64,000 nt of DNA, taken from assembly GCA_903919145.1 (NCBI GenBank), contig CAIXGW010000074.1, positions 1 through 64,000 on the forward strand, given 5' to 3'. The notes beneath the pieces are model-generated. The model searched no databases, had not been told where the DNA came from, and saw only the letters and a list, made by a program, of their open reading frames with translations. Shown in pieces: positions 18,149-25,959 of this stretch; position 1 is the first letter of the stretch, and each line of letters opens with the position of its first letter. This stretch comes from an uncultured Myxococcales bacterium. GTDB lineage: Bacteria; Myxococcota_A; UBA9042. Made by a program: the position numbers and the translations under genes.

Positions 18149-18541
18149 ATGAAAACCCAGATCCGTTTGCGCCTGTCTAGCCATGATGCCCACTACGGCG
18201 GTGGCCTGGTCGATGGAGCGCGTATGCTCGGCCTCTTTGGCGACGTGGCCACAGAGCTGCTGATTCGCCACGACGGCGATGAAGGCCTGTTTCGCGCCTA
18301 TGACAGCGTCGAGTTCTTGGCCCCAGTGTACGCTGGCGACTTCATCGAGGCCGAGGGCGAGATTGTGGCAACCGGTCGCACCAGCCGCAAGATGCGATTT
18401 GAAGCCCGCAAGGTCATCGCGCCGCGCCAGGACCTCAATGACTCGGCAGCCGACGTGCTGGCCGAGCCGATTGTGGTGTGCCGCGCCACCGGAACCTGCG
18501 TCGTACCGGCTGACAAGCAGCGCGGCCGCGGCGCCGCTTGA
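18149..18541 (+). CDS. kal: 3-aminobutyryl-CoA ammonia-lyase (hot-dog fold)
   Basis: The 130-residue product matches Kal, a hot-dog-fold enzyme that removes ammonia from L-3-aminobutyryl-CoA to give crotonyl-CoA in the lysine fermentation pathway. Distinctive family blocks are [23 protein letters not shown] and the central [15 protein letters not shown]. The length is typical. A strong GGAGG box precedes the ATG at 18149. The kce gene follows 11 bp after the stop, and Kce makes Kal's substrate, so the two surely act in one pathway in the cytoplasm. The aminomutases, dehydrogenase and CoA-transferase of the pathway are not nearby. Confidence 0.9.
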   Translation: MKTQIRLRLSSHDAHYGGGLVDGARMLGLFGDVATELLIRHDGDEGLFRAYDSVEFLAPVYAGDFIEAEGEIVATGRTSRKMRFEARKVIAPRQDLNDSAADVLAEPIVVCRATGTCVVPADKQRGRGAA

Positions 18542-18552
18542 GAGGTCCAGCC

Positions 18553-19383
18553 ATGAGCGAGTCCCAAGATCTGCCGCCCCTGATGATTACCGCGGCGATT
18601 TGCGGCGCCGAGGTCTTTCGCGATCAGACCCCCTATGTGCCTTATACGCCAGACGAATTGGCTCAAGAGGCCGAGCGCTGCAGCGACGCAGGGGCGACCA
18701 TGGTCCACCTCCACGTGCGCCTGGCCGACGGCACGCCCAGCCAAAGCGCCGATCTGTTTGGCCAGACCATGGCCCTTATCCGCGCGCGCTGCCCGATTCT
18801 TGTGCAATTTTCAACCGGTGGCGCCGTGGGCATGACGGTGGCGGAGCGGGCGGATGCCCTCAAGCTCAAGCCAGACATGGCCACCCTGACGACCGGCTCG
18901 GTCAACTTTGGCGAGGACATCTTTGCCAACGCCGCGCCAATGGTCCGGCAGATCGCCAAGCGCATGGCCGAGTTTGGTGTGCGCCCTGAGATCGAGTGCT
19001 TTGACACCGGCATGGTCGAGACGGCGCTGCGCCTGGCCAAAGAGGGCGTCTTCCCGTCGCCCAGCCACTTCAACCTGGTGATGGGGATGGCCGGTGGCAT
19101 GGGCGGCACAGCCCACCACCTGGAGTTTGTCAGGACGCTGCTGCCGGCTGACTGCACCTGGAGCGTGGCTGGCATTGGCCGCTTTGAGCTGCCGCTGGCC
19201 GAGCGGGCCATCGCCGTCGGCGGCCACGTCCGCGTCGGGCTAGAGGACAACGTCTACCTTTCCAAGGGGGTTCTGGCCAAAGGATCCTATGAGCTGGTTC
19301 AGGCGGTGGCGACGCTGGCCCGTCAGGCGGGCCGGCCGCTGGCCAGTGTCGCGCAGGCGCGGCAGCTGCTGCACCTGGCCTAG
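18553..19383 (+). CDS. kce: 3-keto-5-aminohexanoate cleavage enzyme (BKACE family)
   Basis: This 276-residue protein belongs to the BKACE (DUF849) family. Kce condenses 3-keto-5-aminohexanoate with acetyl-CoA, giving acetoacetate and 3-aminobutyryl-CoA. The zinc ligands fit His52 and His54 in VHLHVR and Glu231 in GLEDN; Arg227 and Asp232 match other conserved active-site positions. Because BKACE enzymes act on many beta-keto acids, the kal gene directly upstream is what points to the lysine pathway. The ATG at 18553 has AGAGG seven bases upstream and is preferred to a TTG overlapping the kal stop. It converges on the MopE-repeat lipoprotein gene. Confidence 0.88.
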   Translation: MSESQDLPPLMITAAICGAEVFRDQTPYVPYTPDELAQEAERCSDAGATMVHLHVRLADGTPSQSADLFGQTMALIRARCPILVQFSTGGAVGMTVAERADALKLKPDMATLTTGSVNFGEDIFANAAPMVRQIAKRMAEFGVRPEIECFDTGMVETALRLAKEGVFPSPSHFNLVMGMAGGMGGTAHHLEFVRTLLPADCTWSVAGIGRFELPLAERAIAVGGHVRVGLEDNVYLSKGVLAKGSYELVQAVATLARQAGRPLASVAQARQLLHLA

Positions 19384-19506
19384 GAGACTCAGGGCAACTG
19401 GATAGAAGATAGGGTGGCTGCTGAGCACGCGGCCGTAGGGTGCGGCCCTTCACCACAGGGCTCCAGGGCAGGGCAGGGCCGGACAGGACCGACGGCGTCC
19501 GCAGCC

Positions 19507-21408
19507 TCAGCCGCCGCCGGGGCGCACGGTCGAGGGGCCGCCGCCGGTCGAGCTCGCCAGCCAGCGGAAATTGTCGATAAGGACGGCGGAATCAAGGATG
19601 TGGTCGCCCTCGTCAAAGATCACAAACTTGAGCGTGATGGTCTCGCCCGGCGTGACCGGAGAAGTGGTGGTCAGCCAGCCGGTGCCACCGCCCACGCCGC
19701 CTTCGTAGCCCGTGCCTTGCAGGCCCGCGTCGCCCAGGGCACAGCCGGTGCAGACTTTGAACAGGGCGTTGTTGATAGAGATGCAGTTGCCCTTGCTGTC
19801 AAAGCTGACGTTGCCGTTGAAGGACTTGGAAGTGAGAATGGCCAAGAACTTGTCATTGAACTGGGTGCCCACCCACTCTGGGTATTCGCTGGACATGAAG
19901 TTGAAGTCAAAGGCAAACGCTTTGGCGTTGCCGGGCACCTGCAGCTCAAGCTTGAACTCGGTGTAGTCGTAGACGCTGCCGGAGTTCTTGCAGGACACCG
20001 GCGGGTACGGAACGGTGTTGCTGAAGCTGGTGCCGCTCTGCGGGGCGGAGTAGCCCGGCTGGCCTTTGGCGGCGGCCACCCCCGAAGACAGGACTACAAA
20101 CGAGGCGCCCTTGATCGGCTGGTTGGGCGCGCCGTAGCTGGTCTTGATCGCCTTGGAATTGTTGGCTGCCACGGTTGGAAAAGATGCGGTCTTGACGCCG
20201 GCGCACAGCTCAATGGACTTGGCAAAGTTCAGCGGCGCCGCTTCGCTCATCCCGGCGACGTCGCAGGGCGGGGTGAACTCGTCGGTCTGGCCGTTGCAGT
20301 TGTTGTCCAGGTTGTCGCCGCCGATCTCCAGCGCTGCCGGGTTCAGAGACTTGTTGTAGTCATTGCAGTCTTGGCAACCAGGGTAGCCATCGGCGTCGCC
20401 GTCTTCTTGGGCGTCGATCTTGCCCGAGCAGTCGTTGTCCTTGCCGTTCTTGCAGTTGCGGCCCGCGCCGGGGTTGATGGTCAGGTCGTTGTCGTTGCAG
20501 TCGATCTTGCTGTCAGGCATGGTGCAGCCGCTGTAGCCGTCGCCGTCATTGTCCATGTCATCGGTCACGCCGTTGCAGTCTTCGTCTTTGCCGTTGCACA
20601 GCTCTGGCGCGTACTTGTGGATCTGGGGGTCTTGGTCATTGCAGTCGCTGCAGGCGGACTCGCCGTCCTGGTCGGCGTCCTGCGAGCCGTCGATGATGCC
20701 GTCGCAGTTGTGGTCCTTCTTGTCAGTGCAGTCCAGCGGCGCGCCGGGAAAGATGGTCGCGTCCTTGTCATTGCAGTCTTTGCAGGTCGGAACGCCATCG
20801 CTGTCGAGATCGACGTCGAGGTCGGGTATGCCGTCGCAGTCGCCGTCTTTGCCGGCGGCGCAGAAGCTCTTGGCGCCTGGGTAGATCTCAGGGTCGTCGT
20901 CGTCGCAGTCGTGGCCGGCGCCCGGGCACTTGGAATAGCCGTCTTTGTCGCCGTCGACGTCGTCGATCTTGCCGTTGCAGTCGTCGTCGATGTCGTTGCA
21001 CAGTTCCAGGCCGGCGGGATTAACGTCGGCGCGGGTCTCGTCGCAGTCGCCGGTGGCGGGGCTGAAGCCGTCGCTGTCTTTGTCGACCGTGGACAGAACC
21101 TGGCTATCCTTGGGCGGTTTTGCGTCGCTCTGCTTGCTGTCGGCGCTGCTTTGATCGCCGCCGCTCTGATCCGCAACGCCGCCGTCGCTCAGCGCGGTCG
21201 GGGCGTCGCCCAGCGCGACCGCATCTTTGGTGCCGCTGCCGTCGAACCCAGAGTAGCCGCCGCTGTCGCCTGCCACGCCGGGCGGCAGGTTGTAGTAGGC
21301 GTCGCCGGCATTCGGAGAGCCCTGGCTCGCACAGCCGCCCAGCCAAATTGCCACGACCGAGCCCGCTACCGCCCAGCCGCTCGGCCACTTCTGTCTCAGA
21401 ATTGCCAT
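19507..21408 (-). CDS. Lipoprotein with MopE-type metal-binding repeats and choice-of-anchor L domain
   Basis: The 633-residue product has a lipobox WLGG-C (Cys26) and an Asp/Ser/Gly-rich linker. About six MopE-type repeats follow (residues 110-385), each with the pattern DCxDxD...NPG...C...DxDC.G. A choice-of-anchor L-like beta domain (about 395-620) carries the typical FDFNFMSSEYPEW and FVIFDEGDHILDSAVLIDNF blocks. The repeats resemble those of MopE of Methylococcus, named for metal binding; here calcium is the likelier ligand. It should sit on the cell surface. The ATG at 21406-21408 follows a GAGG-containing leader. It lies 88 bp after the GAF/HD-GYP gene on the same strand, so the two may be co-transcribed. 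Confidence 0.85.
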   Translation of the reverse strand: MAILRQKWPSGWAVAGSVVAIWLGGCASQGSPNAGDAYYNLPPGVAGDSGGYSGFDGSGTKDAVALGDAPTALSDGGVADQSGGDQSSADSKQSDAKPPKDSQVLSTVDKDSDGFSPATGDCDETRADVNPAGLELCNDIDDDCNGKIDDVDGDKDGYSKCPGAGHDCDDDDPEIYPGAKSFCAAGKDGDCDGIPDLDVDLDSDGVPTCKDCNDKDATIFPGAPLDCTDKKDHNCDGIIDGSQDADQDGESACSDCNDQDPQIHKYAPELCNGKDEDCNGVTDDMDNDGDGYSGCTMPDSKIDCNDNDLTINPGAGRNCKNGKDNDCSGKIDAQEDGDADGYPGCQDCNDYNKSLNPAALEIGGDNLDNNCNGQTDEFTPPCDVAGMSEAAPLNFAKSIELCAGVKTASFPTVAANNSKAIKTSYGAPNQPIKGASFVVLSSGVAAAKGQPGYSAPQSGTSFSNTVPYPPVSCKNSGSVYDYTEFKLELQVPGNAKAFAFDFNFMSSEYPEWVGTQFNDKFLAILTSKSFNGNVSFDSKGNCISINNALFKVCTGCALGDAGLQGTGYEGGVGGGTGWLTTTSPVTPGETITLKFVIFDEGDHILDSAVLIDNFRWLASSTGGGPSTVRPGGG

Positions 21409-21496
21409 CTCTGCCCTCGCAGTCGCGAACGCCACCGCTGCTCAACCCTCTAAGCTATCGGAACTCAGGGTTCACAGCAACAGTGAAGCACGCCAC

Positions 21497-23014
21497 TCAA
21501 AATAGGCCAGAAACGCGCTTGGCAATTGAGGGGTCGCCAGAGTTGCTGCGCTCGGCCACTTTCTCTGCGGCAAACAGGTCGACCAGCTCGGCGTCTACAT
21601 GGCCTGAGGCGGCCTCGCTCCTTAGGATATTCAGGGCATCCGCGTGGGGGACGGCCTTCTTGTAGGGGCGATCGGCGGCGGTCAGGGCGTCGTAGATGTC
21701 GGCAATGGCCATGATCCGCGCTTCCAGGCATACCTCGCCGCCGGCCAGCCCCAGGGGATAACCGCTGCCGGTCAGCCGTTCGTGGTGGCCATGGGCGATC
21801 TCTGGGACGCGCTTGAGGGCGCGCGACCACGGAATCTGCGCCAGGAAGCGATAGGTGTGGCTGACGTGGCGCTCGATCTCCAGCCTCTCTACCGCAGACA
21901 GCGTGCCGCGCGGAATCGACAGCACCTCGCATTCCTCAGCCGTCAGCAGGGGATGATCGCGCTCATCGGGCCCCAGGTACAGGTGGTGCTGGAGCTGTTC
22001 CAGGGTGCTGGAGACCTGGGCAGCCAAAACTGTGGGGCGATTTGCTGTTTCTACGATCTGCCACAGGCCGTCCAGCTGGTCGGACTGCTCGCGGAACCAG
22101 CGCTCCTGCTCGGCGATGTCGGCCGAAGTGGCGCCGTGTTGCAGCATCAGCATGGTCCGTCGCAGGTGCTGGACCTCCAAAGAGCGCTTGGCGTAGTCAA
22201 AGCGAGCCCGCAACAGCTCGCGTTGCATGGGGTAGAGCTTGTTGGCCTTGACCAGCACGTCCTCTCGCACCCCGACCTTGCCAAAGTCGTGCAGCAGCGC
22301 GGCATAGCGCAGTTCCAGCAGCTGGCCCAGGGGAAAAGTGACCTGCGACCATGCCGGGGTGCCAACGTCTTGCACGGTTTGGGCAAGGCCGATGCTGAGC
22401 CGCGCCACCCGCTCTGAGTGGCCGGCCGTGGTCGGATCGCGGGCCTCGATGGCGACCACCGATGCCTGAACAAACCCTTCAAAAAGATTGCTAATTTCTT
22501 CGTTGAGCAGCGCGTTCTGCAGCGCTGCCGCCGCCTGGCCGCCTAGGGCCAGCAGCAGCTGCTCGTCTTCGCTGTCAAAATTGCCGTCGCGCTTGTTGAG
22601 CAACTGCAGCACGCCGACCACGTCTCCCCGCGAATTGCTCAGGGGCACGCACAGCATGTTGTGGGTCGAATAGCCAGTTGCGCGATCGACGGCGGGGTTG
22701 AACCGCGGGTCGGCATAGGCGTCGCTCAAGTTGGCGATTTCTCCAGTGATGGCGACCGCGCCGGCAATGCCCTGGCCGCGGGGCACGCGGATCTCTGAGG
22801 TTCCCATGCCTTGGGCGACCTTGGACCACAGCTCGCCGGTCTCTTGATCGACAATGAACAGCGTGCCGCGGTCAGCCGACACGACCTTTGCCGCGGCTTC
22901 GACGACCAAGCTCAGCAGCCGGTCCAGCTCGCGCTCGCTGGTCAGCGCCTTGGCAATCTCCAATAGCGTTTTGAGTTGGCTGGCTTGCTCGGCGCGGCGC
23001 TGGTCAGAAGGCAT
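21497..23014 (-). CDS. GAF and HD-GYP domain signalling protein
   Basis: This 505-residue cytoplasmic protein has an N-terminal GAF sensor domain (about residues 20-165, with DRGTLFIVD and NMLCVPL) followed by an HD-GYP domain. The HD pair is in LLHDFGKVG, and the GYP signature is [11 protein letters not shown]. Such domains hydrolyse cyclic di-GMP, so a role in lowering c-di-GMP in response to a bound small ligand is likely. An insertion of about 90 residues separates the HD and GYP parts. AAGGA lies five bases before the ATG at 23012-23014. It is divergent from the HEAT-repeat gene. Confidence 0.9.
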   Translation of the reverse strand: MPSDQRRAEQASQLKTLLEIAKALTSERELDRLLSLVVEAAAKVVSADRGTLFIVDQETGELWSKVAQGMGTSEIRVPRGQGIAGAVAITGEIANLSDAYADPRFNPAVDRATGYSTHNMLCVPLSNSRGDVVGVLQLLNKRDGNFDSEDEQLLLALGGQAAAALQNALLNEEISNLFEGFVQASVVAIEARDPTTAGHSERVARLSIGLAQTVQDVGTPAWSQVTFPLGQLLELRYAALLHDFGKVGVREDVLVKANKLYPMQRELLRARFDYAKRSLEVQHLRRTMLMLQHGATSADIAEQERWFREQSDQLDGLWQIVETANRPTVLAAQVSSTLEQLQHHLYLGPDERDHPLLTAEECEVLSIPRGTLSAVERLEIERHVSHTYRFLAQIPWSRALKRVPEIAHGHHERLTGSGYPLGLAGGEVCLEARIMAIADIYDALTAADRPYKKAVPHADALNILRSEAASGHVDAELVDLFAAEKVAERSNSGDPSIAKRVSGLF

Positions 23015-23247
23015 GGCGATCCTTAGCGTCGTGGCACAAGCCACTCGGCCAGCGCGGGCAACGGTCAGGTGGCGTGGCTGGCCTCATCCTACCATGAGCG
23101 AGAGAGGCTGCAAAACCTGAGACACTGCCGTGCGCCAAGCCGCGGGTTGCGCTGCCAGCGGGCTGGGCCAGGGCCCTCACTCTGCTGGTGGGCAGGCTTG
23201 GCGACAGGACTCGCCTTGCTCGCGGCGGTGGTGTACATTCGCTGCCC

Positions 23248-24726
23248 ATGAGCGCTACCACCGAACCTCGATCCGCAAGTGCTTCTCGCGAGCCAACGCA
23301 CTGGTCCGTGCCAGGCTTTGAGGACGACCTGGTTGACGCCGTCGTCTTGAAAAAAGCCAATCTTGACGAGGTCTTGCTGCGGCAGGGCCTGCTCGACGGT
23401 CGGGTGGCGGTGCGGGTCAATTCGCTGCGGGCCCTCTCTCTCAAGAAACCCCTGGATGCTGCCGTCGTTGATCTGGTGCTGGTGCTGCTCAAAGACAGCA
23501 GCCCTTCGGTGCGCACCGAGGCGGTCCTGGCTTTGCAAGGGGCGCTGCCGTTTGAGCGAGTGGTGCCGGCCCTGATTGCCGCGACCATGCTGGACCAGAA
23601 GCTGGTGGCGCCGGTGACTGAGCTGGTGGCCGCCATTGGCGCTGCTGCGGTTGGCCCCTTGCTGCAGGGGCTGCGCTGTGACCCAGAAACGGCAGACAAG
23701 TACTTCTTGCCGCACCTGATGGCCATTGGCGAGGCCGCGGCCCGGGCTATGGCGGCGGCGCTGGCCCACCCCGACCCGCGGCTGCGCGCCAACGCATTGG
23801 CCGGCCTGATGCTGATGGGCGTGTCGGCGCTGGAGCCGGCGCACCGGCTGGTGGTGGCCCTGGGCCGCGACGGCGATCCGGCGGTCCGCTCGCTGGCGCG
23901 CCAGGCACTGACGCAGATCTCGCGGTCCTCGTCGCCGGCCTTTGCCGAGGTACGGCCGCTGCCGCTCAACGATTTTGCCGACGTCCTGGCCGACGAGGCC
24001 GACCTGAAAAAGGCCACCAAGCAACTGGAAAGCACTGCGCTGCTGGCCCTGGCGCGCGATGGCCGCGGGTTGGTGCGGGCCAATGCATGGCGGTCGCTGG
24101 CCTGCGGCGGGGCGCTGTCTGGCGAAGCCGCGCTGCTGGCAGGCGTAGCCGTCCGCGACAGCGAGCCGACCGTGCGCAGAGAGGCGGCTCTGGCACTGCG
24201 CCAGGTCGATGAAGCCTCCTTTGCCCACGTGCTGCCGCAGCTGCTCTTGGCCAGCCGCGACCAGGACAAAGCCGTGGCCCAGGCCGTCCGCCAGGCCATT
24301 CTCAGCCAGGGCAAGAAGGCTGTGCCCCACCTGATCGGGCAGTTTTCGGCGCGTCAGGCCGACCTGGCGGCCGCCGCTCTGCAGAGCGTGCTGCTGTTTG
24401 AAGGCGATGCCGTGGCGCAGCTGCAGCAGGCGCTGACCGCCGGCCATCCGCTGACCCGCGAATTTGCCTTGGCCGCCCTGCAAGATCTTGGCGGCGCGGC
24501 GGTAGACGTCGTCTTGGACCGCTTGGTGGACTTGTGCAATGACGGCTTTGACGGCGTGCGGCTGCGGGCGGTGCGGGCGCTGGCTGCCTTGACCCCCAAG
24601 GCCGTCAAGGCCAACCGCGAGCGCCTGCTGGCCCTGGCCAACAGCCGCGCCAACAACGACGCGAGCCTGGCTGTGCGCAACGCAGCCAGCGCCTGGGCCG
24701 CCGCCCTGGCCTCCTCAAGGGACTAA
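23248..24726 (+). CDS. HEAT-repeat protein
   Basis: The 492-residue protein consists of tandem helical repeats with the HEAT/PBS-lyase pattern, for example DGRVAVRVNSLRAL, SSPSVRTEAVLAL, DPAVRSLARQAL, EPTVRREAALAL and DGVRLRAVRALAAL. Such solenoids bind other proteins; none of the repeats suggests an enzyme. No signal peptide is seen. The ATG at 23248 is chosen because it begins a normal N-terminus just after the intergenic region, although the ribosome site is weak. The next gene starts five bases after its stop and PurN overlaps that one, so this looks like the first gene of an operon. Its role is unknown. Confidence 0.85.
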   Translation: MSATTEPRSASASREPTHWSVPGFEDDLVDAVVLKKANLDEVLLRQGLLDGRVAVRVNSLRALSLKKPLDAAVVDLVLVLLKDSSPSVRTEAVLALQGALPFERVVPALIAATMLDQKLVAPVTELVAAIGAAAVGPLLQGLRCDPETADKYFLPHLMAIGEAAARAMAAALAHPDPRLRANALAGLMLMGVSALEPAHRLVVALGRDGDPAVRSLARQALTQISRSSSPAFAEVRPLPLNDFADVLADEADLKKATKQLESTALLALARDGRGLVRANAWRSLACGGALSGEAALLAGVAVRDSEPTVRREAALALRQVDEASFAHVLPQLLLASRDQDKAVAQAVRQAILSQGKKAVPHLIGQFSARQADLAAAALQSVLLFEGDAVAQLQQALTAGHPLTREFALAALQDLGGAAVDVVLDRLVDLCNDGFDGVRLRAVRALAALTPKAVKANRERLLALANSRANNDASLAVRNAASAWAAALASSRD

Positions 24727-24731
24727 TCGCC

Positions 24732-25196
24732 ATGACCGATGCCACGGCTCCCTCTTCCGCTTTGCCCCTGCAGGGAGCGGCTTTGGCTCGCTACATCCTG
24801 GAGCACGCCCGCTCTGTGGCCGTGCTGGGGGCTCACCCCGATGCCAGCCGGCCGGCCCACTATGTGCCCGCCTACTTGACCGAAATGGGCTACCAGGTGC
24901 TGGCCGTCAATCCGCAGTGTGCCGGGCAGCAGATGTTTGGCCACCCCGCAGTGGCCTCCCTGACCGAGCTCGAAGCACCTGTTGACGTGGTCGATGTCTT
25001 TCGCCGCTCTGATCTGCTGCCCGGTCACTTGGCCGAGATCCTGGCGATGCAGCCGCTGCCGCGGTGGGTGTGGCTGCAAAAAGGCGTGAGCCATGACGAA
25101 TTTGCCGCGGAGCTGCAGAGCCACGGCATCCAGGTGGTGCAGGACCGCTGCATGTTGGCGGATCACCGCGCCTTTGGTCTGCCGCCCCGCCCATGA
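24732..25196 (+). CDS. CoA-binding domain protein (YccU-like)
   Basis: This 154-residue protein is a single Rossmann-like CoA-binding domain of the YccU type. Marks are SVAVLGAHPDASRPAHYVPAYL near the N-terminus, the strand GYQVLAVNP, VDVVDVFRRSDLLP and the late VWLQKGVS. The length is typical of the family. Binding of CoA or acyl-CoA is inferred from homologues; no catalytic activity is known. It is in the cytoplasm. The gene sits five bases after the HEAT gene, and its TGA overlaps the purN ATG (ATGA), so the three are probably one transcription unit. Confidence 0.88.
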   Translation: MTDATAPSSALPLQGAALARYILEHARSVAVLGAHPDASRPAHYVPAYLTEMGYQVLAVNPQCAGQQMFGHPAVASLTELEAPVDVVDVFRRSDLLPGHLAEILAMQPLPRWVWLQKGVSHDEFAAELQSHGIQVVQDRCMLADHRAFGLPPRP

Positions 25197-25885
25197 GGCC
25201 CCCCGCTCCGGCGGCCCCGCCCAAGACGGCGCCGATACCGGCTGGGCAGCGCACCGCGCGCTTGGCGGTATTTGCCTCGGGAAATGGCAGCAATCTTCAG
25301 GCCCTTCTGGATGCCACTGCCACGGGAGAGCTGGCGGCCCAGGTAGGGCTGGTTGTAGTCAACCACTTGCATGCCAAGGCAATTGCCCGAGCCCAGGCTG
25401 CCCGGGTGCCTGTGTGCGTACTGCCGTGGTCACCGCCCCCTGGCCAGCTGGCCGCGGCAGACAGTCGCCGCGCCTGGGAGCAGCAGTTGTGCGAAGCGGT
25501 GCAGGCCGCTGGCGCTGACCTGGTGGTGCTGGCCGGCTGGGACCGCTTGCTCACCGGGCCACTGCTGCGCGCCTACCCTCAGAAGATCATCAATCTTCAC
25601 CCTGCATTGCCCGGAGCGCTGCCCGGTCTGCGCGCCATAGAGCGAGCCCACCGCGCCTTTGCCCAGGGCGGCCCAGCGTGGACGGGCGCGATGGTCCACA
25701 GGGTCACGCCAGAGGTGGACGCCGGCGAGGTGATCGCCTTTGAAGCCATTGCCCTGGTGGCGGGCGAGCCGCTGGCCGAGCTGGAAGCGCGTGTCCATGC
25801 CGTGGAGCACCGGCTGCTGGTGCGCGCCGTGGCGCTGGAACTCGCCGCTGCGGGTGGTGAGGGGCCGATCCGTCAGCAGTGGTAG
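25193..25885 (+). CDS. purN: Phosphoribosylglycinamide formyltransferase
   Basis: PurN transfers a formyl group from 10-formyltetrahydrofolate to glycinamide ribonucleotide in purine synthesis. The product (230 residues) shows the glycine-rich start FASGNGSNLQALLD, the folate and active-site block INLHPALPGALPG with the conserved Asn and His, and TGAMVHRVTPEVDAGEV, which contains the third catalytic residue, Asp. The 20-residue Pro/Ala-rich N-terminus is longer than usual. The ATG overlaps the stop of the CoA-binding gene. No other purine gene is nearby, so it is an isolated pathway gene in an otherwise unrelated operon. Confidence 0.9.
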   Translation: MRPPAPAAPPKTAPIPAGQRTARLAVFASGNGSNLQALLDATATGELAAQVGLVVVNHLHAKAIARAQAARVPVCVLPWSPPPGQLAAADSRRAWEQQLCEAVQAAGADLVVLAGWDRLLTGPLLRAYPQKIINLHPALPGALPGLRAIERAHRAFAQGGPAWTGAMVHRVTPEVDAGEVIAFEAIALVAGEPLAELEARVHAVEHRLLVRAVALELAAAGGEGPIRQQW

Positions 25886-25959
25886 CGAAACCGCCGGCAA
25901 ATGGGGCATGCTGCGTGCCGGCAGGTGGCGGGCTGGACCTTGGCTCCGCGGAGGCGATC

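Noticed and set aside
19414-21453. 679-codon plus-strand frame opposite the MopE-repeat lipoprotein
   Set aside because: The real gene is the minus-strand one with a lipobox and DCxDxD repeats. The plus frame gives a Val/Ala-rich product without a start signal.
23216-23239. Promoter before the HEAT gene (TTGCTC and TACATT)
   Set aside because: The two boxes are only 12 bp apart, too close for a sigma70 promoter.
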